A stretch of DNA of 64,000 nucleotides. Origin: Erythrophleum ivorense. Taxonomy: Eukaryota > Streptophyta > Magnoliopsida > Fabales > Fabaceae. The stretch is from positions 45,409,283 through 45,473,282 of the forward strand of contig JAIUCV010000003.1 of NCBI GenBank assembly GCA_026724425.1. Direction: 5' to 3'. This document shows, piece after piece, positions 22,797 through 33,258 of the stretch. Position numbers and translations under genes: made by a program. The notes under the pieces were generated by a model. The model saw nothing but the letters and a program-made list of their open reading frames with translations, made no database searches and had not been told where the DNA came from. The first letter of the stretch is position 1, and every line of letters begins with the position of its first letter.

Positions 22797-23252
22797 TGAT
22801 GAACCCCGTAGCCTTAGAGGCAGAATTTATGAGAGAAGAAAGGAGGCTAATGAGACCCATAAATGGGAAAGGTTTGTGTTAGAAAGAAAAGCGATACAGG
22901 CCTAGAGGGTGAGGTGGCAACTAATGGACAAAAAGGGAATTAACTCCAGGGTAACTAACTTTGTCGTTTAGTGTGAGTGGAGAGAGAGAGAATGATGGTG
23001 TGTGTGAGTTGGTTATAAGGGAATGGGTGGTGTCGGGAGAGGGGGAGAATTTCTAAGGAATTAGAGGAGAGACCTGGCCTCTCAAACGCCAGTGGGGTTT
23101 CCTTGTTTGGGGAGCTTACTTATCTCTTTATTTTTTTTCTCTGTTAACTCTAGCTTTGTAACTCAGTGCATTTCTCCCATCTTCTCCTTCTTATGAAGGA
23201 AAGGAGGTGGTGATTTGCTATATAAATAATATTGAGTTGAAGGATTCCATCA
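22797..23252 (+). repeat. 3' LTR of the nested element
   Basis: 456 bp, directly preceded by the polypurine tract AGGGAGGGAAA, beginning TGATGAACCCCGTAGCC and ending CCATCA. The copy of the target duplication, CAGTT, follows at 23253-23257. After that the outer element's integrase resumes. Confidence 0.92.
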
Positions 23253-23257
23253 CAGTT

Positions 23258-24246
23258 ATTTTATTCCCCTTCAGCACCCATTTACAGCAGTACAAGTAGC
23301 TCAAGCTTTCATAGATAATGTCATTAAATTGCACAAGTTCCCTCAAAACAACCATGAGTGACAGAGACCCCATTTTTTGTGGCAAATTTTGGAGAGCTCT
23401 ATTCAAAATTCAAGGGATGAAATTACTATATTCCTCAGCATAACATCCACAAACTAATGGTTAAACTGAGGCCTTGAACCGTTGGTTAGAATGCTACTTG
23501 TGTTATATGACAGGGGATCATCCTAAGGATTGGATTAATTGGCTTCCACTTGCAGAAGTATGGCACAACACCTCATACAATTTTGCTATAGGCACATCTC
23601 CGTTTGAAGCTACTTATGGGATACCTCCTCCAAAACATTTACCTTGCCTTGCAGGAGATTCTAACAATGAGGTAGTTGATAGAGTTTAAGGGCAAGGGAA
23701 GCTAAGAAACAAATACTTCAGTGTCATCTCCAAAGAGCTCACAGCAGAATGTTGCAGATGGCTACTAAAAAACAGACTGATAGAGAATTTATAGAGGGTG
23801 ATATGGCCTATCTGAAACTTCACACTTCTAGTAGAAATACTATAAATAATACTGCTTTACATATGTTGTCTGCCAAATGTTGTGGGCTTTTTAAGGTTCT
23901 CAAATGGATTGGGCAGGTGGCTTATCATTTAGAGCTTCGTAGTGATACCCGAACACATCCAGTGTTTCATATATCATTACTTTAGAAGCATATTAGCAGC
24001 AATGTTCCAGCAAGTTCTACCTTGCCTTAGATGAATGACGATGGCAATTTTTCTATGGATCCTGAAGCAATATTGGCTAAGAAGGTGGTTAAGAAAAATA
24101 ATCTTCCACTAACTCAAGTGCTGATTCAGTGGAAGCATGCTGAAACTGAAGATGCCACTTGGGAATCCCTTCCAGCTATTCAACAACAATTCAAAAATTT
24201 TGATACTTCCACTTATCCCATCCTTGTCGACAAGGATCCCTTTTGA
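23258..24246 (+). pseudogene. Outer gypsy pol, part 2: integrase core, C-terminal domain and chromodomain
   Basis: Resumes at FIPLQHPFTAVQVAQAF, read across the insertion scar. Then come the integrase core pieces SDRDPIF (core aspartate), HPQTNG and the long frame 23474-23689 (LNRWLECYLCYMTGDHPKDW, TSPFEATYGIPPP). The frame 23749-23985 covers the integrase C-terminal region (GDMAYLKL, HPVFHISLL). The frame 24031-24246 encodes PEAILAKKVVKKNNLPLTQV and LIQWKHAETEDATWESL, a chromodomain-like module typical of chromoviruses. Stops separate the frames (near 23460 and 23687), so the gene is dead. Confidence 0.88.
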
Positions 24247-24273
24247 GAAAAAAGTGAGGGGGAGGGGAATCAT

Positions 24274-24516
24274 TCATACATGGCAGAAAAGTGCTATTTG
24301 CTTAGCTAGCTTTTATTTTGCTCTATTCCTCTGAATTGTTTCTTGTTAGTTGCTGTTCTGTTATGTTTCTGTTTCGTTAATTGCTGACCTGTAATTAGTT
24401 GATTGAAGGAGTACCTTCTCTTATAGGATATAAATAAGAGAAGAGAAACTAGTTGTAGTTTTGTTGATTGAATTCTGAAATCAGACGCTGGTATTGAGTG
24501 CTAGGAATTTCCCCCA
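24274..24516 (+). repeat. 3' LTR of the outer gypsy element
   Basis: Begins TCATACATGGCAG shortly after a polypurine tract (GTGAGGGGGAGGGG) and ends TTTCCCCCA. It carries the same TATA-like ATATAAATAAGAG as the 5' copy. The flank after 24516 (ATTCT) does not match the flank before 17570 (CACTT). Confidence 0.83.
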
Positions 24517-27500
24517 ATTCTAAATCAAACTTGTTAAACAAACAATGTTGATGTCAAATATCAGCATTCTACCAAACAAGTTTGGAATTAGGGCATGCAA
24601 TCATATATTTTGTGAAGTCAGACAAAGTTTGCTGTTTAGTTTTTTCTTAACCTTCTTAAATGCATTTTTCAAATTACAAATAAAGCATCATGGGCCTGAA
24701 AATAGAGTGCAGGAAAAGCAACAAGAATAAAGATTAAATACATAACATTAAACTCATCGAAATTTTAAAGACTTTCATATATCCATTCTGGACATCATAA
24801 AATTTTGGACATAAAGGGAGAGATATATTTAATTAAAGGAAAGTGCTCAAAACAGAAAGCACAGTAAAAGGATATTGAAGGTGACTCTTGTCATACTCAT
24901 CAGTACATTCTATTCCTCTACGCACAATTAGATTGTGCCCTCTTTATAGTATCAGTATGCAAATGAACAAGCATCCTCCTCGGGCCCAATATTTAAATTC
25001 CAAAACTCATCCATCCTATATCCCCAAGCATAATGCACACCACATCTTAGAAATGCCCCTACCACAGGACCACCCCTTTCTAAACTCAATTTGTTAGACA
25101 CCAACTCAACAATTGAAAAAATTTTAATTAACTACTACCAGACTTCAATTTGCCGCCCCGCAGATTTATATACCAATTCATGATCTCATTGATCATGACA
25201 GTGATTAGTAACCACCCATTCCCAATTTCCTATTCATTGACATCTCTTTTTTTAAGTTACATAGAAGGGTTCTCACTTTTAATTATTGAGACCACTTTTC
25301 TCAATTAGCAAATAGCATTTCAATTCTTTATACATCGCCCTACTCATGGCTTGATTTGTAGGTATAAACAGTGGAATGAAACCTGTTTGACAAAATTCCC
25401 CAGAGAAAAAATAACCTAACCCTGTGTCACCAGACGGACCCATGATCCAATTGTATATAATCTTCACGTCCCACATGTAAATTCTGCTGTTCCCCTTCCC
25501 CTCCTTCTCATATCATTACACTCAGAGAGAGAGAAAGTGATGGCAATTTTTGGGTTAGAGACAGAGTCGCAGAGAGCCAAAACCCACTGAAGAAACATAA
25601 GTTTACTGAAAAAAAAATGATAATATATATATATCTAAAATATTTTACTTTGACTCGAGATAATTCAGAGCCTCACGGAAAACGACAGAAACGGAAAACC
25701 TCCAATTTCCAAATACGTACGTTACAAGGCGTTGGAAAGAAGAAACTAACCCCAAAGTAGATTTGATTAGCGGGGAGTTAGGATAAAGAAACCCCAAGAT
25801 AGTAGAACTCGGCGCGGCTTCGTGGGAAGGAAGGAGATCCGTGGAAGGTGGATGGTGGAAGACAGAGCAATAGAAATTTCAGAAGGTGGAAGATGCTCGA
25901 ATGCTCAAACATGGAAGGGGGAAGGCAGAGCAACGGAACTCCCGGCAGGGAAATGACGCAATGCAGTCAAGGAAATCTCTACTGTTCGTGAGATCTAACG
26001 GACCTAATCACGCCAAGCAGCCAGACGCTTTAAAACGTAACGTTTCAACTCCGTTTTTATTCCACAATAAATAATGCGTGTGAAATTCCAGCCGTCCACT
26101 CCTCTACCCACTGAGATAGTGCCACGCGTCCCTAAATCTGACTCCAAACGCTGCGTTCTCGGCGACAGCAGCACCCCATTCTGAATTCAATCCGAAGCTG
26201 CGTTTCGTGCGTTTTGAAGCAGCTCCCTACTTCATCAACCGTCATCTGTTCGTCCAAAGCATTGGAGCCATTTTTGTTTTCTGGGTTGTGTCTCCATTTT
26301 CACGAGCTCCGTTACCTCCTTCTTCGTCTCTCTCTCTCAAGAAGGCAGCTCCATATTGCAGTATGTCAAAATGACACTGCGTTTGGATTGGGTAGTGAGA
26401 AAATTAAAAAGAGAAAAAATAAATTTCATCCTATTTAAAATAAAAAGAAAATATAAAAGAAGAGAAAAGGTGAAAAGTAAATAAAAAATTTTTTTCTTCA
26501 AATATTAAAAAAAAAAATTGAGACAAATTATTCTTAGTACAAAAACCTCATCACTCCAGACATCGGGCACAGGGTTCATTCTTCATTTTTTACTCTTTTA
26601 TTTTTTTTGCAAAATTGCTTAACGTATTCATACTAATTTATTTGTAGAAATCCTCATTTTGGCGAGATGTCAACACCCTTCAATTTTTTCCCCCAAGCTT
26701 TGCAACGTCATCTGGTAGTCGTATTTCAACATTTGTAGTAGAAATTTTACTGTTGTTTCTTTATTATTTGGATACGATGATTTGATTATTTCAAAATTTT
26801 CTCCAATTGCTCTAATTTCTTTTTGTATCTTGACTTATTTGGAAACACCGAATTTAAATCTTTAGAAAGAGAAAAAAAAAAAGGCCAGAAGAGGTCTAGG
26901 GGAAATTTTTTAGTTTTGTACTCTGTTTCTACACATCTATACGGACATGCATAGACTAGTAAAAAAAAAAACTTTTATCAATCAATGGATGGTTATATAT
27001 ATCTATGCAGACATATGTATGTATTATTGTCATGATTAAGATATCATATGCTTATAGGTCTCCCACATCCTCTTCAACTTGATATTCCTATCAATTAGGT
27101 TGCTAAGATTCAAAGCTAGTAGTCCATTCTTACCCCACTTTGTATACAAATAACTTTCTCTGTGTAAAATTTGAGACAATCAATTGACCAATATACTTCA
27201 ATGTTTCGCCTGTTCTTAGAAACAAAAGGCTTTCAATGACTCTCTGTCTTATTTTCGCATGCACATTCCCCTTTAACGAATATAGCTTAATTAAAATGTT
27301 AAAGTGAATTGTTGGTATTTTTATGAGTATCTTTTTAGTAACATTTTTAAACTTTGTTGCAAAACTTTGTTAGGGCATTGTCAAAATGGGAAACACCATT
27401 TAGGCATCTAAATTGTTGGTAGTTAAAGCCTTGTATTTGAAGTGCCATCACATGGGATATGCCATATTCCTTGCAAAATGTTTAAATCATGGTCTATATC

Positions 27501-27640
27501 TTTGTCTCTCATATGACCAATCCTTTCTAGTTAACATGATTGTTCAATAGATGATATGGTTAGTCCTTTATGGAAAATTCGTATATACTTATTTCTAAAT
27601 TTTTTTTATTCTTTTCATAAAGTATGCCGTTACATACCTA
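24517..27640. other. Non-repetitive stretch with a GC-richer segment, unassigned
   Basis: From about 25640 to 26370 the base composition is visibly richer in G and C than the surroundings and contains many CG dinucleotides, GAAGGTGGA-type repeats, and a TCTC run (26327-26338). This is what a plant promoter or 5' UTR often looks like, on either strand. No convincing coding exon is attached. The open frame 25886-26074 is Arg/Lys rich without recognised features. Beyond 26380 the text becomes AT-rich up to the Harbinger transposon. SRK-3 or SRK-1 homology is absent. Confidence 0.35.
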
Positions 27641-27657
27641 ACATAATTGTTCAATAG

Positions 27658-29156
27658 ATGAACAACTACAATAATATGGAATTGAGGAAGGATGTGGAAG
27701 AAGATATTTATGATTTTAAGTCTGAAGTCAAGCAATTGATTAATTTTAGAGTGATAAATGAAGGTCCAACCATAAACCATGTAATAGAAGATTTGGAAAG
27801 GCGTAGACGTATGTGTATTCTATGTCTTATTTGTTTGCTTGTACATACAATCCATTTGTTGGAAGAGATGTCAATTTTACTTAATAAACCTACAAGTGCT
27901 AGCAATATTGAAAGAAATAACATGAGAAAATAGTTGATGATACAACTACAAGATGAAAAAAATTGCTATGATGTTCTTCGCATGGGCCCATAAGCATTTA
28001 AGGAGTTATGTGAGAAATTTCAAAACACTAAAAGACTTAAAGATTCATGTTGGGTTGCAATTAAAGAGCAGGTTACAAAATTCCTTCACATATTAGCACA
28101 TAATGTAAAAAACAGAACAATGTGATTTTATTTCAATCGATCAAGGGAAACTATTAGCTGCCATTTTCATAATATTTTATAAAGTTGTGGTTTCACTTGA
28201 GATTGAGTTTCTTTTGCAACCCTTCGGGGTCGAGGTTCCTCCCTAAATTTTCAACAACAGTAGATTCTACCCCTATTTTAAGGTATGCATTTATATGTAT
28301 CTATCTTATGAATAAAATAAATGAGTTATAATTTCATAACATATATATATTGCTTGTAACCAATTTTAAATGATATGATTGCATAGGAGCTATAAATAGA
28401 ACTCATGTTCGAGCAAAAGTTCTTAAAAAAAAAGTTGCTCGATTTTGAGGATGAAAGGATTACCCCACACAAAATGGTTTTGCTGCATGTTTATTTGATA
28501 AAAAATTCACCTATGTCTTGGTTGGTTGGGAAGAAACAGCTTCAAATTTAAGAATTTTAAAAAATGCTTTATCAAGAGAAGATAATCTTATAATTCTCCA
28601 AGATTAGTATGCAAATGTGGATTCATTATTTGTAGATGCAGAAGTTTTTTTTTTTCTCTCTTTCTTTTTGTGGCTTATATCAATGATTTATTTTTTAGGA
28701 AAATTTTATCTTAAGGATGCTGGCTTTGCCACTTAAGTGTGGTCTACTAATACCTTATAGAGAAGTTCGTTATCACTTGAAAGAATATTCAACATGATCG
28801 CCACAAAATAAGAAATTTTTAACCATCGACATGCCTCATTGTGAAATGTCATCGAAAGAATATTTGGAGTCCTAAAGAAAAGATTTTCAATCATAGTTAG
28901 TGGCACTAAATCATATTATTCCTTCCAAACCATGATTGACATTGTGATAACTTATTGCATATTACACAATTTTTTGATGGGTGTAGATCTTGATGAGAAC
29001 CTAATTGCTGAAGTTGATCACAAACTATTACTTAATGACCTTGATAACATTGAGGACCATTCTATACATGGTCAAGAGGAGAATTATAGACAAGGGTCAA
29101 TTTCAAGAGATAGTATAGCGGTCCAAATGTGGAATGATTACTGTCATGGATTATGA
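27658..29156 (+). pseudogene. PIF/Harbinger transposase pseudogene (HARBI1-like DDE nuclease)
   Basis: Reads across frames as: basic N-terminal part (DLERRRRMCILCLICLLVHT), CYDVLRMGP, FLHILAHNVKNRTM, GAINRTHVRAKV, CLFDKKFTYVLVGWE and ILKNALSRED. An intron of about 90 bp follows (GTATGC near 28610 to TTTTTTAG near 28699), then FYLKDAGF, NVIERIFGVLKKRF and YYSFQTMIDIVITYCILHNF, ending GQEENYRQGSISRD and MWNDYCHGL at 29156. Family role: cut-and-paste DDE nuclease acting with a MYB-like partner. The first catalytic aspartate (usual AIDGTH) is Asn here (AINRTH). The second (DAGF) and the glutamate (VIERIFG) remain. Several stops make it non-functional. The MYB-like gene follows in the same direction. 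Confidence 0.9.
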
Positions 29157-29353
29157 TTTGATATACAATAATTAAATTAGTGCATTGTTCTATGATGTAT
29201 AATAATATTGTTTGAATTGTTCGAGTATTTGATCAATAAAATTGTTTATTATATTTGAAATAATTTGTTCAATTCTAAAAGTAGATGAATTGGACTGTTT
29301 CTTATGAATATTGTATTCTTTATATACTCTGATACTTTTTATTATTTCATTTC

Positions 29354-30530
29354 ATGCAGAAATTCAATAATGCACCTAAAGAGAAGGATTCAGTGAAGGA
29401 TAGTTTGCGATGGTCACCTGAAATGGATGAAGCTATTGATACTTTATTGGAAAAGATGATAAAAGGAAACTGTACTAATAGCATGTTTACAATATTTGCA
29501 TATGATAATATGTTGCAAGCTCTTAGGAATTCTTTTAGCCCTCACATTACAAAGCAACATTTGAAAAATAGAAAAAAGACATTGTCATAATGATTTGGAG
29601 AACTTTATGATTTATTTAATGGATTAAGTGGATTTTCATAGAGTCTTATCACAAAGATGTTTGAAACTAAAAGTCAAATTTGGAATAACTTGATTGAGGT
29701 AATTTTAAGTTGTTGATGTTAATTAACTTGATGTGCTTGTTGGCTAATATTCTGATAGCTTTGTTTGGAATTTTCTTTCATTTATACTTGTTTATAACAT
29801 AAAAAATTTGCACATTTATTTTATGTTTGTAGAAAAAACCACAAGCAAGAAAGTGGATGAATACACCTATATTGTATTATGAAAGCTATATGAGTTGTTT
29901 GGTGTAGATAGGGCAACAAGAAAATATGTTAAAAGTGTTAAGGATAAACTTAAATGATAGGAAAATGAGTGCACTAATTTAAATGACTCTTTTGAAGGAG
30001 TAACAATGAATAAAATAATAAGTGAAAGGTGATTTCAATTGGGGTATAAGGCTACAAACTTAACAGCTAATATGGATTCTTTTAGTCCAATATGTGACAA
30101 CTCAAACCAATCAACTGAAACTACATCTTCTAAAGGACACAAGAGTAAGACAATGATGATTGATACTATTGAAGAAAGGTATGAAAAAATAACATTAGGA
30201 ATCAAGAAACTAGCTGATGTCATGAGAGATGGTAATTTTCTGCATGATAAATCTATCTCATTATCTAAAAGGCAAGTTGCTGTTGCCAATAAGCAAGTTG
30301 AGATTGCTGAAAAGGGCCTTGCAATACTTGAGAAAAGTAGGCCTTATCATTATAGTGAAAAGGAAGTGTGGGTAGAACTTGAACAAATTGGAATACTTGA
30401 ATATTACAAACTAAAATGTTACTTTTTTATGCAATGAAGAAAAGAGCAAGCGAACTTTTTTTAGGGTTCCACATCATGTGTGATTGCAAACATTGACCAA
30501 GATGATGAGTGATGCTGAAATTTCTTGATA
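29354..30530 (+). pseudogene. Harbinger second ORF: MYB/SANT-like DNA-binding protein pseudogene
   Basis: The first exon part (29354-29590) contains RWSPEMDEAIDTLLEKMIKG and ITKQHLKNRKKTL, the trihelix/MYB-like (Myb_DNA-bind_3) module of Harbinger-associated and L10-interacting MYB proteins. An intron follows (GTAATT near 29698 to TTTGTAG near 29832). The next exon is broken: KWMNTP, then stops. A long clean frame at 30039-30437 covers the C-terminal part: QSTETTSSKGHKSKTMMIDT, EERYEKITLGIKKLADVM and the coiled segment VANKQVEIAEKGLAILEKSR. The family partner protein helps the transposase enter the nucleus and bind DNA. A stop near 29588, and stops between 29880 and 30038, disable it. Confidence 0.85.
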
Positions 30531-32079
30531 AAGATGATAATAGAATGGTTCTTAGATTTGTGATGATTTTTATAGTGTGGTTACATTTTGGTGGTATTGG
30601 AGACATATTTAAGTACTTATCATAATATGAAAAGTAATTGCACCCATGTGGGACATTTTTTGCAACTATTTTGATGCACCAATGTGGGTAAATTTTTGCA
30701 GATATTTTGATGAAATATATGTAAGCATACAGAGAACTTTTTTAAGGTCATGTCTACTGATGAAGTTTCTATGACCTGCTATAAGATTGTATAAAAGGTT
30801 AGAACTTACTCAGATGTTAGCATGTATATATTATAGACATGATCAGTTTAATGTGAGATGCTTCTTTGTTTGTTGGATGGCTGTGAATGACTTCTTCGAT
30901 TGTGTAGTTTGGGAATGAGATTTTAATCCTTCATTTTTTGTTTGTAATATTGATATCTTTTAAATCTTTTGTGGTATATATGTGAGTTGCGATTGACACC
31001 AACATTTAGCAGTTAAGGACTCCTCAAAATAGCAACAACAAATAGAGGTAACCATATTAAATATGGTATACAGATATCACAAGAATTTTGCTTCATGCAA
31101 CTATTATATTTTTTTCAAATGCAAAATTAAATTATATAGATCATGTGGAAAAAAAAGAATAGCTAAACATGTATAAACACAAATTTGAATGGAATGTATA
31201 ACATTTTTAGGAAAAAGAGAAGAATGTAAATTTATTAAAAAAAAAGGAAAAAAAAAAGAATGTACAAATTTGTAAGAAAGAAAAAAAAAAAGCCAAGGAC
31301 AGCTATCCGACTATCCAAAAACCCTTTTTTTTTTTGCAAAATTTTTTTTATTTTTTATTTAGATGGTTGATGTGAGTACTGTATTATTACAAATGTGTAT
31401 TATTTTACATTCTAATAGGAAGATAATAAAAACTGACTGAACTCTAGCATATATTTCTTGTTTTTTCAACCTGATGATATTATGCTATATTTATGTTCAA
31501 ATAATATTTTTATACCATTTTGACACTACATTATATGTTTTTATTTGTGCACATAAATGCTTATATATAATCCATATAATATTATGAGAAGGTAATGTAT
31601 ATATAATTAGACGGTATTCCATATAAATTTTTGTTTATAGCATATGCTCATTTTTTGTTTATTTAATCACTAATTATATATATATATATATATATATAAT
31701 CACACGTGCACTTATATAATTTTAGGAGATGAAGTATATAATATGCAATATATATTTGTTTATAATATTAGAAAATATTAAACTAATATATATACATTTG
31801 TTTACTACAACAAGTTTCGTAAAAATGCCTAACCTACTCCTCCTCAATATCATCACCTTCATCATCATTACCTCTTTCACCTCGATCAAGAGACACAGCT
31901 GATTTTTGCTAGGATGTCCTACACCTACCCTCTGATCGTGCATAATTGTTATGAGTTAACTTTTGTAATTATGATTGTAGCTTCAATTTGTCGTTGAAAT
32001 TGAGTATGATATGATTATGTTGAAATATTCATGAATTTATTTTGTATCATATTTTATATATAGTTTGAATGAGTATAGG
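30531..32079. other. Right flank of the Harbinger element, unassigned; TA microsatellite
   Basis: Contains the presumed 3' UTR and right end of the Harbinger transposon. I could not identify a terminal inverted repeat or TTA-type target duplication with confidence. A and T runs lie near 31220-31360, and a TA microsatellite near 31677-31699. The minus-strand frame 31722-31943 has no recognisable features. Confidence 0.4.
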
Positions 32080-33258
32080 GCTTAGTGCATTTAGGGTCTG
32101 ATTATAATCCAATGCTCAATTGAAGTATATGTACAGGTGGCAATTGCACCATAGCTTTACCATGGACTCACAAGATCCAAACACAATATATCAGATAACC
32201 AACTATTCATTATGCTTTCAAATTATAATTGCGTAGTAGATATAAAATTATAATGGGCATATGCATGCATGGAATTTAACATCAACCTCGGTTATCTCAC
32301 TCTGTAAACAATTTGAAAAGCTATCAATAGTACCAAAATCCTCCGATAATCACAACATCAAAAAATTACTACTCTAAATCATGATTTATAGTAGCAAACA
32401 GGTATCCAAAAAATCAAAATACTGATGGTTACCTAAAGAACACTTACCCAACCACTACAAGTCTTTAATTTCGGATTTGATTGTTCCCACACTAGTAACT
32501 TCAGAATATCACTCCAAATTTTAGGTAAATTCATACAAAATTAATTTTCATACTATAAATCAACTATAAAGGTCTTAAACCAATAGAAACTACCTCAAAT
32601 TGGAAAGGAAATACTTACCTAACAACAGCTCTAACCTCAACCTCCGAAAATTCTTCAAGTAAATACCAAACAACACATTTTAGATTTTGGGTATAGTGAA
32701 AATGCTCCAAATGAAAAACCAATCATGTCAAATTAAAGAGGAAGAGGAAGGGGTCAAGTTATATAACACTTACCTTGATTGATTTTGGCTCTAAAAATGG
32801 GAAATGATCAATTTTTGCTAAGAACCCTAGCCTCCACCTTGAACCTCCGACAATGCTTTATGCTTCTTGTGTTTTTGTAGAATGGTGGAAGGGGCCTGAA
32901 TGTGTTTAGGGTTTATATGGCTTTGGGTTAACCCAAAGGCCTAAAATACAAGTGAGTTCAAACTTATGCTTTATTGGGCCTTGGATTCTAGGGTTATAAG
33001 AGCTAGATATGAGTTGGCCCAACATGAAAAAGATCCAATAGCATATTAGGTCTGCATAAATAAATATTGGGCCTTTAAGAAATGGAATTGAATCTCCCTA
33101 AGGTTAAGATTGGGCTTCTACACTTAACCCAAAGCAATAATGAAATTAATTATAAGGCTCAATTTAATATCCTCTTTTCTTAACTAATTTTTCTAATTAA
33201 ACCTATATTAATTCCTAATTAATTATAATCATTCCTTAATTAATTTTTGGGTGTTACA
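32080..33258 (-). mobile_element. Fragment of a long LTR (copy E), family II
   Basis: From the GGGCTTAGTGCATTTAGGG segment to the terminal GTGTTACA at 33258, this is collinear with 61575-62917 (copy D). Shared landmarks are CACCATAGCTTTACCATGGA versus CACCACAGCTCCACCATGGA, ATTTTGGGTATAGT...AAAATGCTCCAAATGAAAA, and the ending. The left part of the LTR, present in copy D as 59826-61574, is missing or unrecognisable here. The terminal TGTTACA abuts gypsy protease sequence directly. Confidence 0.72.

Larger units (their letters stand above)
19087..23252 (+). mobile_element. Nested LTR retrotransposon carrying host gene fragments (transduction-type, non-autonomous)
   Basis: Complete boundaries are visible: 5' LTR 19087-19545, 3' LTR 22797-23252, both beginning TGATGAACCCCGTAGCC and ending CCATCA. 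The 5-bp target duplication CAGTT lies at 19082-19086 and 23253-23257. The initiator-tRNA-Met primer site TGGTATCAGAGC is at 19548-19559, and a polypurine tract (AGGGAGGGAAA) ends just before 22797. Inside is a gag-like ORF (19575-19994), but no protease, RT, RNase H or integrase is recognisable. Instead there are sense-strand fragments of an AAA+ ATPase (about 21276-22060) and a family-3 glycoside hydrolase (about 22424-22662). It would have needed enzymes from another element to move. Confidence 0.9.
17570..24516 (+). mobile_element. Outer Ty3/gypsy (Reina-like) retrotransposon, internally deleted and carrying a nested element
   Basis: Terminal repeats at 17570-17804 and 24274-24516 are similar over their whole length apart from an 11-bp gap near the start. 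Between them, on the + strand, lie part of reverse transcriptase, RNase H, integrase and a chromodomain-like end, followed by a polypurine tract (24248-24267). Gag, protease and the first half of reverse transcriptase are absent: the 5' LTR joins directly to mid-RT sequence at about 17806. A second LTR element is inserted at 19087-23252 in the integrase. Short LTRs and the C-terminal chromodomain suggest the Reina chromovirus lineage (inference). No matching target duplication is seen at the outer ends. Confidence 0.85.

Noticed and set aside
25279..25476. 65-codon minus-strand frame (starting MWDVKIIYNWIMG).
   Set aside because: No recognisable domain and no supporting splice or promoter context. 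It was considered as an exon of a minus-strand gene but cannot be supported.
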